A DNA stretch of 64,000 nucleotides from CAYZWU01 sp964482235 (lineage in GTDB: Bacteria; Planctomycetota; B15-G4; CAYZWU01). Positions 1-7,439 of this stretch are shown piece by piece. The notes under the pieces are model-generated. The model saw only the letters and a list, made by a program, of their open reading frames with translations, made no database searches and was not told where the DNA came from. The number at the start of each line of letters is the position of its first letter. Position 1 is the first letter of the stretch. Location: the NCBI GenBank assembly GCA_964482235.1, contig CAYZWU010000009.1, positions 1 through 64,000 of the forward strand, given 5' to 3'. The translations under genes and the position numbers were made by a program.

Positions 1-509
1 GTCGCGAAGTCGCTCCTTTAGGCGGCTCTGAAGGACCCCACAACTCCGATTGGATAGACTGTTTTCTTGAGAGGTCGGATTGGGCTTTCGCGTTACAGCG
101 TTTTGCCGTGCCATTTCGGTCTCAGTCACTTGGACGCATGTGCTATGGCCATGCAGAATCCGCGCAATTTCCGGCAAGTAGCGCTTGCGACTGGGCGACG
201 AGGATCGGATATGCGAGTCAAGACAAGGGCCATCAAAACCTCGATTTCAGCCTGAATACGGCCACCTATGCGGGATTCCAATCCAACCTGAGCTTCAAGA
301 ATATCACATCAAAATATTCGAATTTGATTGCCGTTACGGCGTTTTCAGCCGGTGACTATACCGATATGACGGGATTGGTCCATGCAGCCTGGGCTCCGGT
401 CTTCTGGTTCCCAGGCAACGAAAGCCGCTCAAGGTCGCCATGGAACTCATGCAATATCCCACATCGACGTCATTCCTTCGTGTAGTTGCAGTTGAACGAA
501 AGGTGCATC
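1..509. other. Window start, no supported gene
   Basis: Open frames here, the longest about 125 codons on the plus strand ending at 485, have no recognisable domain, no convincing ribosome site and a composition unlike the neighbouring genes. The stretch is less GC-rich than the core genes. It may be the upstream region of the beta-helix gene plus decayed sequence. I see no tRNA, terminator or repeat in it. Confidence 0.5.
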
Positions 510-2057
510 GTGAAATCGGTAGTTATTCTCGTCGTTTTGCTCGGACTCTCTCCCATCGCCTTCTCGGTTGAAATCTTTGTTCCGGACGATTACACGAAGA
601 TTCAAGATGCAATCAACGCGGCTCTTGACGGCGACACTATCGTCGTGAGGCCCGGCACATACGTCGAGAACATCGACTTCAGCGGCAAGGCCATCACGGT
701 TCAGAGTGAGCAAGGGGCCGCTGTCACGACCATTGACGGGAATCAGGCGGGGTGTGTGGTGACCTTTCAGGGTGGTGAGGGGCTGGATTCTGTCCTGGAG
801 GGATTTACTGTAACAAATGGATCTGGAACTTGGCACATGAGCTACACCGGAGGTGGCGGGATCTACTGCGAAACCTCATCCCCGACTATCACGAACAATA
901 CCATCTCGAATAATACAGCTAACGGCAGAGGCGGTGGGATTTACTGCTATGCAGGCTCCCCGGCTATCACGAAAAACACCATCACGGGGAATGTAGCCGA
1001 CAACAGTATAGGCGGAGGTCTCTTTTTCTCCAAAAGTTCGCCGGCCATTATTAATAACACCTTTTCGGATAACAGGGCTGATTGGGGAGGGGCGATCTAC
1101 TTCAGCAATGCATCTCCGACTATCGCGAACAACACCATCTCGGGCAATACGGCTTACTTCTATGGCGGCGGGATTAGCTTCAGTGGATCCTCTCCTATAA
1201 TAACAGGCAATACCATCTCGGGGAATACGGCAAAACCGGGGATCTCATCAAAAGCCTGCGCCGGTGGTATCCATTTCTATAACAGCACCCCGATTATCAC
1301 GAACAATATCATTTCGGATAACAAGGCTGACATCGCTGGCGGGATCTACTGCGACTGGTCCACCCCTGTCATCACGAACAATACAATTTCGGGTAATACA
1401 GCCCACGACTTCGCCGGTGGGATCTGGCTCTCTTCGCCGACTCCGACGTATATCACGAACACGATCCTGTGGGGTAACGTTGCTCCGTTAGATCCGGAGA
1501 TTTGTGGCAAGATCACTCTTGTCACTTATTGCGACATCAAGGGAGGCTGGCCCGGCACCGGCAACATCGACGCCGATCCGCTTTTCCTAGATCCCGCCAA
1601 CGGCGACTTCCACATCCCTTTCGACTCGCCCTGCCGCTCAGCCGGTGACAGGAACGCTCCTAACCTCCCCGGCTCAGACTTCGAGGGCGATCCCCGCACC
1701 GGCTTGTTCGCCTTCCCCGACATCGGCGCTGACGAGTTCCATACGCACTTCTACGTCAACGGTACGGTTTCGCAAGGCAGCAGTGCCACAGGAGTCATCA
1801 TCGGATGGCCGAAGACGAATCCCGTCATGCTGATCTCCGGGTCCGGAGTTCTCCCGACTCCAGATCCCACGCCCTACGGCGACTTCTGGCTCATGCCGCC
1901 GTGGGATCATCGCGTCCACTTCAATGCGATGCCGGATAACGGCGTTCGATTCATCGATCGGCTGGTTTCGACAGGGCTGCCTCCTGGTACGCAGATCCCC
2001 TTTCAAGCGCTCGTGGGGACGGAGTTGAGTAATTTGTGGGTCGTTGAGGTCGAGTAA
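510..2057 (+). CDS. Secreted right-handed parallel beta-helix protein
   Basis: A 515-residue predicted exported protein. GTG at 510 is chosen because AAAGGTG lies 5 bases upstream and translation from there opens with a basic residue and a hydrophobic signal peptide (VVILVVLLGLSPIAFS). Next comes the pectate-lyase/NosD-like opening (VPDDYTKIQDAINAALDGD, VRPGTY), then about nine coils of roughly 22-24 residues built on ITNNTISGNTA..GGGI. This is the parallel beta-helix (PbH1) fold. The last 190 residues hold an Ig-like or adhesion-type module with DIGADEF, TPYGDFWL and IPFQALVG. No catalytic residues are evident, so surface binding or display is as likely as polysaccharide cleavage. A close paralogue lies at 27574-29019 on the other strand. 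Confidence 0.85.
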   Translation: MKSVVILVVLLGLSPIAFSVEIFVPDDYTKIQDAINAALDGDTIVVRPGTYVENIDFSGKAITVQSEQGAAVTTIDGNQAGCVVTFQGGEGLDSVLEGFTVTNGSGTWHMSYTGGGGIYCETSSPTITNNTISNNTANGRGGGIYCYAGSPAITKNTITGNVADNSIGGGLFFSKSSPAIINNTFSDNRADWGGAIYFSNASPTIANNTISGNTAYFYGGGISFSGSSPIITGNTISGNTAKPGISSKACAGGIHFYNSTPIITNNIISDNKADIAGGIYCDWSTPVITNNTISGNTAHDFAGGIWLSSPTPTYITNTILWGNVAPLDPEICGKITLVTYCDIKGGWPGTGNIDADPLFLDPANGDFHIPFDSPCRSAGDRNAPNLPGSDFEGDPRTGLFAFPDIGADEFHTHFYVNGTVSQGSSATGVIIGWPKTNPVMLISGSGVLPTPDPTPYGDFWLMPPWDHRVHFNAMPDNGVRFIDRLVSTGLPPGTQIPFQALVGTELSNLWVVEVE

Positions 2058-2639
2058 GGAGAAGCAAGTCAGCCGATTTCGAAAGCTGTCACATGCCCGT
2101 GGTTAGTCAATCCGAAGTTGTCTTGTCCTTCGGATAAAGAACGCCTTTTCGTCGATTCGTGGCATTCTACTTCCAAAACTCTTAAAGCCGGGCTCGATCC
2201 AGTCAAAGTGCCGGAAAATCGCGAGGGCTCAGTATTCCAGTGCAAGTGACGGGGATTTCGCATGATCAGTGTCTGGCATGTCGTCACATGGAAACCTTGT
2301 TTCTTGGGTTGAGATTGTGGGGACTCACTAATTCCAGCCCCGCAGCCTTCTCTCAATAACAAAAAAAATTGTAGTGCGACTGGTGAGACACCGGCATGAC
2401 GTTCATTGAAAGGAAATGAAGGCAGCGCTCCGTCGGAGGCGCTGCCCAAAGCTAGAAGTGCCGGCTGCCCGTGATCTTTCTTGTATCTACCTGCTGAAGA
2501 AGTCCCGCCCCAATCGGCGGAGAGTGCTCCGTTGCGGAGATGTAAAGGAGCTTCTTAGCGACGTCCCAGCTCCGCAGCGGAGTACTCTACGCCGACCGGA
2601 GGCCGCCCAACACGGTTTCTTGAAAGGCAGGACTCTCGA
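2058..2639. other. Intergenic region with three CTCCG/CGGAG hairpins
   Basis: No gene is supported between the beta-helix gene and the 3' end of sucrose synthase. Three small inverted repeats share the core CTCCG-(1 to 3 bases)-CGGAG: 2428-2438, 2527-2539 and 2570-2582. The first sits inside a longer stem whose outer arms are 2421-2428 and 2439-2446. None is followed by a clear T-run. They could include the terminator of the minus-strand sucrose synthase gene. Confidence 0.5.
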
Positions 2640-5120
2640 TCACTGGCTGCCAGCGGGAGCACCGTTGGAGTCGTGCTCTTCGAGCAGCTTCTGCGCCATC
2701 GGCTTGAAGAGCAGCTGGTACAGCGTATCGAGGTAGTTCTGCTGCGGCTTCGAGTTTTCCTGGGACGCGTACTTCCAGTACCCGTAGATCTTGGAGAGGC
2801 GCAATAGGTCGCTGCAGTGCAGATCCCAGGTGAAGCGTTCCTTGACGCGTGCGATGCCGCCCACCGAAACGGTCTGCCAGAGTTCCTCGTGACCGTCGCC
2901 CGACACGAGCGGCGAGATGATCCGGACCATCTCCTCGTGATCGTTGGGGTTGATATGGCAGCCGCTCTCGTTGTGGACGATCGTCTCGAGCGGCCCGCCG
3001 TAGCGCGTGGCCACCGTGGGGAGGCCGCAGGCCATGGCTTCCAGGACGGTGAGGCCGAAAGCCTCGAAGAGGGCGGGCTGGACGAAGATTCCACTCTTGT
3101 CGGCCATGAGCCGGTACATCTCGCCCACCTTCGCCTTGTCGCCTTCCATCTCGAGCCAGCGGATCGATCCCTCGAGGTTGTACTTCTCCACGAGGGCGTA
3201 CATCTTGTCGATCTGCTCCTGCTCCTCGCGGTCCTTCGAGCGGGCCCGGTCCACGTGGCCGGCCACGACGATGATGTTGCACGAATCCCGGAGCTCGCGG
3301 CTTTTCCCGAAGGCCTCGACGAGGCCGGTGATGTTCTTGATGTAGTCGAGGCGCGCGATGCTGTAGATCGGCTTCTTGTCCGGATCGTCCAGATGAAACC
3401 GGCTCGATTCGTCGCTCGAACCGTGGAAGATCCGGTCCACCAGCTTGTCCGTGAGCGCGGTGTTGCGCCTACCCTTCGCCGTGGCGGGGAAGAAGAAGCG
3501 CTCGTCCACGCCGGGCGGCACGATGTTGAACCGCGGGTGGAACATGTTCGCCCCGCTCTTGACGCGGTAGAGGCCCGGCATGTTGTAGAACCGGTACGAC
3601 TCGTACTGCCCGATGGTCATCGGCGTGCCGGCGATCTCCTGGTAGGTGCTCGTCACCGTGATGTCCGCGGCGCACATGGCGATCAGGTCGGCGGTGAACT
3701 GGAGCGAGAAGTGATACCGGTCATCGAGGCTCTGCCAGTTGAGATCGCTGTAGAGGTACTTGGCCTTCTCCAGGGCGTGGGCGATGGTGCAGTACGTCAC
3801 ACCCATGCTCCGGCTCATCAGGTAGGCCACGATGTTGCCGTCGGAGTAGTTTCCGATGATGAGATCGGGCCTTTCGCCCATCTCCTTGAGAACCTCCTTC
3901 TCCGCATCGATGGCGTACTCTTCCAGGTACGGCCAGATCTCGAACCGCGAGATCCACTTGTTGCTGTACTCGGGATTGTGCCGGCGGAAGGGGATCCTGA
4001 GGATGTAGGAGTAGTCCGTGTCCTCCACCGGCTCGAGCCTCACGTTGCAGCTCGTGCCTTCGGCTTCGGGGATGAGCCGGGTCAGGATGATGATCTTCGG
4101 CTCCACCCAGAGGCCGGCCCTGGCGATCTGTCTGGAGATCTCGTTCTCCAGGGCGCGGACCTGGTTCAGGATGTAGACCACCTGGCCCCCGGTGTCGGGA
4201 CGGCCCAGCACGTTCTCCTGGGCGAACCAGCCGTGGGGGCTGAGGATGACGATCTTGTGGATCATCGGGATCCGCGCGAGGAACTCGCCCACCACCTCGT
4301 GGTCTGGATTCTCCAGAATGGAGTTGAGAAGCTCCATGGTGGAAAGGGTGCGTTCCGCGTTGTATCCCCAGCCGCGCTCGAATCCGAGCTTGGAGAGCAC
4401 CGAGGTCAGCTCCAGCACCGGCGTCTCGGGATCGCACTTCTCCAGGTACTCGATGGCGTCCATCAGGTTGCTTCGGAGCGCCTCGAGGGAGGGAACCGTG
4501 GGAGAGAGCATCAGCTGGATACCTTCCAGCTGGTGGATCTTGAGAAAGCCGAGAAGCTTGGAGAGGAAGGCCTCCTGGTCGCTGAAGAGACGGCTCGAGA
4601 GATACCTGAGGAAATAATCCACTCCCTTGCCGATGTTCCTGGCATCCATGATCATGGGGGAGTGGACAAAGGGATCCACATCGATCTCGAGGCTCTGGCA
4701 TTCCGACGCGGGACGGCCGAGGACGATGGAGTCCCTGGCCCGCAGGTATCTTTCCACCGGCACGTTCTCGAACCGGTTCGCCGACCTCGGCACGCCGTAA
4801 ATCGCCGATTTGCCGATCCTTCGGCGGGTCACGATGTAGGCGAATTCACCGTCGAAAACCATCTCCTGAACGTGCTCGAGCAGCTTGCGCGTGTCCGAGC
4901 GCATTCTTGCTTCATCGTCCAGGCCGCGGCTCTTACCGAACTTGTCGTACGCTTCGAGGATCTGATCCCTCAGGAAAAAAGGGCTGTCCTTCCCGCGCAG
5001 CTCTTCTAGGAAATACCGAAGATCCGACTGTTCGCCTTCTTCAATGATGTTGTCCAGAAGTTTCATCCTGCTCTCTGTAACCTGTTGATTTTCTTGCTCG
5101 TCGACGAGAGTCGTGCTCAT
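2640..5120 (-). CDS. Sucrose synthase (GT4 family)
   Basis: Cytosolic retaining glycosyltransferase that interconverts sucrose plus a nucleoside diphosphate with NDP-glucose plus fructose. It is 826 residues, close to the 800 usual for plant, cyanobacterial and proteobacterial sucrose synthases. The N-terminal regulatory region (about 1-280) is followed by the GT-B core. Visible signatures are SPHGWFAQENVLGRPDTGGQ (sugar-acceptor side), the SGANMFHPRFNIVPPGVDE stretch, and the nucleotide-sugar E-x7-E motif (E686 to E694 in EAFGLTVLEAMACG). The start ATG has GGAGGGAG just upstream. It is divergent from recG, and no sucrose-phosphate synthase or phosphatase is in the window, so whether it makes or breaks sucrose cannot be told here. 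Confidence 0.93.
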   Translation of the reverse strand: MSTTLVDEQENQQVTESRMKLLDNIIEEGEQSDLRYFLEELRGKDSPFFLRDQILEAYDKFGKSRGLDDEARMRSDTRKLLEHVQEMVFDGEFAYIVTRRRIGKSAIYGVPRSANRFENVPVERYLRARDSIVLGRPASECQSLEIDVDPFVHSPMIMDARNIGKGVDYFLRYLSSRLFSDQEAFLSKLLGFLKIHQLEGIQLMLSPTVPSLEALRSNLMDAIEYLEKCDPETPVLELTSVLSKLGFERGWGYNAERTLSTMELLNSILENPDHEVVGEFLARIPMIHKIVILSPHGWFAQENVLGRPDTGGQVVYILNQVRALENEISRQIARAGLWVEPKIIILTRLIPEAEGTSCNVRLEPVEDTDYSYILRIPFRRHNPEYSNKWISRFEIWPYLEEYAIDAEKEVLKEMGERPDLIIGNYSDGNIVAYLMSRSMGVTYCTIAHALEKAKYLYSDLNWQSLDDRYHFSLQFTADLIAMCAADITVTSTYQEIAGTPMTIGQYESYRFYNMPGLYRVKSGANMFHPRFNIVPPGVDERFFFPATAKGRRNTALTDKLVDRIFHGSSDESSRFHLDDPDKKPIYSIARLDYIKNITGLVEAFGKSRELRDSCNIIVVAGHVDRARSKDREEQEQIDKMYALVEKYNLEGSIRWLEMEGDKAKVGEMYRLMADKSGIFVQPALFEAFGLTVLEAMACGLPTVATRYGGPLETIVHNESGCHINPNDHEEMVRIISPLVSGDGHEELWQTVSVGGIARVKERFTWDLHCSDLLRLSKIYGYWKYASQENSKPQQNYLDTLYQLLFKPMAQKLLEEHDSNGAPAGSQ

Positions 5121-5232
5121 GAGACTCCCTCCTGTTTCGGAATTCGCACTTCGCTTCCAACGTTGCTCAGGTGCTAGAACTGGTTTACAGTCAGCCGTTT
5201 CCTGTGTTATCGGCGAAAAGCAACAATGACAT

Positions 5233-5262
5233 TTAATAAAACGATGTTGAACGCGCTACAAT
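5233..5262 (+). promoter_or_regulatory. Candidate sigma70 promoter for recG
   Basis: TTAATA (5233-5238), an 18-base spacer and TACAAT (5257-5262) lie 26 bases before the recG start. Four of six bases match the -35 consensus and five of six the -10. Inferred from sequence only. Confidence 0.4.
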
Positions 5263-5288
5263 AAGTTTTTTCCGAGAAAGGAATCCGG

Positions 5289-7313
5289 ATGACGTTCGAG
5301 GCGTATCTGGCCAGCCCGGTCGCACTGCTGAAGGGTGTCGGGCCCGCGCGCGAGACGATGCTGCACGACTCGGGTATTCGCACGTTCAGGGAGATCTTGC
5401 TGCTTCTGCCGCGCCGATATCGCAGGCGAAACGAGCCCGGATCGATCGGAAGCCTCGCCGCCGGAACCATGGGAACGGCCAGCGGCGAGGTGAAATCCGC
5501 GTCCCTTTCCGGGAGGGGCCGGCGACGCGACCTGAGGGTCCAGGTGGCCGACGCGACAGGCCGGGTGGAGCTGATCCTTTTCGGCCGCGGTTTCCTGAAA
5601 GGCTCGTTCCGGCGTGGCCGGAAGGTCACTTTCCAGGGCAAGATCACTGACGCCAGGGACCGGCTGCAGGTCCTGTCGCCCGACTTCTCGCTCGACGGCG
5701 ACGCCGGCCCCGGCTTCCCGGGGCTGCTTCCTGTCTATGCGCTGCCGGACAAGATCTTTCCCAGGATGTTTGCAGGCTGGGTGGTGCAGGTGCTCTCCGA
5801 CCTTCCCGAGGAGAAGGAGTGGATGGACGAAGCCGGCCTCGATGCAGCAGGCCGGATCACTCTTTCTCGAGCGCTCAGGCAGATCCATCACCCTGCATCG
5901 CCCGAAGAGGTGGAGGCGGCGCGCCGGCGGATCGCCTACGAGGAGTTCTTCTCCCTCCAGCTCGAGCTCGCCCGCGAGCGGTTGCAGAGAAAAAGAAGCA
6001 CCGTGGTCCCGAAGATCGTATCTCCTCGTCTCGAAAAAACTTACCGGAAGCTCCTGCCCTTCGAGCTCACCGGTGCCCAGGAACGGGCCCGGGACGATAT
6101 CAGGATCGACCTCGATTCCGGCGATCCGATGCACAGGCTTCTTCAGGGCGACGTGGGATCGGGCAAGACCGTTGTCGCGCTCTATCCCCTTCTGGCAGCG
6201 GCACTTGTGGGTGGGCAGGCGGCCTTGATGGCGCCCACCGAGATCCTGTCGCGGCAGCACGCGGCCTGGATCGCCAGGCTGCTCGAGGGGAGCGGCGTCG
6301 GCTGCACGCTGATCCGCGCCGGGATGCCGGGCCCTGAGCTCGAGGCTATTCTGAACGATCGATCGACGGGCATCGTAGTCGGCACGCACACGCTGATCCA
6401 GAAGAGGGTCAGGTTCCGCGATCTCCAGGTCTGCGTGATCGACGAGCAGCAGAAGTTCGGCGTCCGGCAGCGCTGGAACCTGCGCCAGAAGGGAAGGGAT
6501 CCTCACATCCTGGTGATGACAGCCACCCCGATTCCGCGAACCCTTTCGCTCACCCTCTACGGCGAGCTCGACCTCTCCGTTCTCGACAGCATGCCGCCCG
6601 GCAGGCTGCCCGTGGCCACGCGGACCGCTTCTTCCCTGGAGAGCGGCGAGCTGACCGCCTGGCTGGAGGACGAGCTCACGGCCGGAGGGCGAGTCTTCAT
6701 CGTCTGCCCGCTTGTGTCCGAATCGGAGCGCCTCGACCTGGAGGCCGCCGTGCAGGTCCATCGGCGGATGCGCGGCGAATACGACAGCCGGTTCGGCGTG
6801 GCGCTGCTCCATGGCGGCATGAGCCGGATGGAGAAGGAGCGGGCCATCGACGCCTTCAGGTCGGGTGAAAGGCGGCTTCTCGTCACCACGGTCGTCGTCG
6901 AGGTGGGCGTGGATATCCCTGATGCCACGGGCGTGCTGATCCTCGATGCCTGGCGGTTCGGGCTCTCCCAGCTCCACCAGATACGCGGGCGCGTGGGCCG
7001 GGGCGGGAAGCAGTCGTTCTGCCACCTCGTCGGCGAGCCGACAACGGAGGCGGGCCGGGATCGGATCGCGGTCATCGCCGGCGGGAACGACGGTTTCCGC
7101 ATCGCCGAGGAGGATCTGAGGATGCGCGGTCCGGGAGAGCCGGCCGGAACGCGTCAGCACGGGCTGCCGCCGCTCCAGGCCGGCGACTTCATCGGCGATG
7201 TCGATCTCCTGGCCGCCGCTCAGAGAGACGCCCGCTTCTGTGCCTCCCGGGGCATCGACGTCCCGGGACGGCTCTTCGGCGCCGCGTCGCCCTTCAGGAC
7301 CTGGATCGGCTAG
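5289..7313 (+). CDS. recG: ATP-dependent DNA helicase RecG
   Basis: Branch-migration helicase that remodels stalled forks and Holliday junctions. It has 674 residues, near the usual 690. An N-terminal wedge/OB domain (about 60-150, GRVELILFGRGF) precedes the SF2 motor: Walker A GDVGSGKT (287-294), DEQQ (385-388) in place of the usual DEQH, TATPIPRTL as motif III, and QIRGRVGRGGKQS as motif VI. The C-terminal region after motif VI is present. The start is the first ATG after a plausible promoter. The gene is divergent from sucrose synthase and stands alone. Confidence 0.96.
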   Translation: MTFEAYLASPVALLKGVGPARETMLHDSGIRTFREILLLLPRRYRRRNEPGSIGSLAAGTMGTASGEVKSASLSGRGRRRDLRVQVADATGRVELILFGRGFLKGSFRRGRKVTFQGKITDARDRLQVLSPDFSLDGDAGPGFPGLLPVYALPDKIFPRMFAGWVVQVLSDLPEEKEWMDEAGLDAAGRITLSRALRQIHHPASPEEVEAARRRIAYEEFFSLQLELARERLQRKRSTVVPKIVSPRLEKTYRKLLPFELTGAQERARDDIRIDLDSGDPMHRLLQGDVGSGKTVVALYPLLAAALVGGQAALMAPTEILSRQHAAWIARLLEGSGVGCTLIRAGMPGPELEAILNDRSTGIVVGTHTLIQKRVRFRDLQVCVIDEQQKFGVRQRWNLRQKGRDPHILVMTATPIPRTLSLTLYGELDLSVLDSMPPGRLPVATRTASSLESGELTAWLEDELTAGGRVFIVCPLVSESERLDLEAAVQVHRRMRGEYDSRFGVALLHGGMSRMEKERAIDAFRSGERRLLVTTVVVEVGVDIPDATGVLILDAWRFGLSQLHQIRGRVGRGGKQSFCHLVGEPTTEAGRDRIAVIAGGNDGFRIAEEDLRMRGPGEPAGTRQHGLPPLQAGDFIGDVDLLAAAQRDARFCASRGIDVPGRLFGAASPFRTWIG

Positions 7314-7370
7314 ACCGGATCGACGGGCCGCGGAAAGCGCCGTTCGGCCGCACTGTTATTCCTGCCGCGG

Positions 7371-7398
7371 TTGCATTCACCGGGAGTAAAGATACACT
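7371..7398 (+). promoter_or_regulatory. Candidate promoter of the HEAT-repeat gene
   Basis: TTGCAT (7371-7376), a 16-base spacer and TACACT (7393-7398) lie 41 bases before the start codon at 7440. The match is fair. It is the best candidate in the recG-HEAT gap. Confidence 0.45.
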
Positions 7399-7439
7399 CT
7401 TCCTGTGATGAACTACGGCGATCAACCGAGGTGACCAAA

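Noticed and set aside
108..485. Possible gene of 125 codons at the window start
   Set aside because: No domain, signal, ribosome site or conserved pattern could be seen; kept as unassigned sequence.
840..1480. Repeated units that could suggest a CRISPR array or satellite
   Set aside because: The repetition is in frame and codes for the 22-24 residue beta-helix coils; units vary and there are no constant repeats with unique spacers.
2817..5009. Plus-strand open frame of 730 codons
   Set aside because: It lies antisense to sucrose synthase, is rich in V, H, E, D and R as expected from reversed high-GC codons, and has no domain pattern.
5256..7160. Minus-strand open frame of 634 codons
   Set aside because: Antisense shadow of recG; composition typical of a reversed reading with no recognisable motif.
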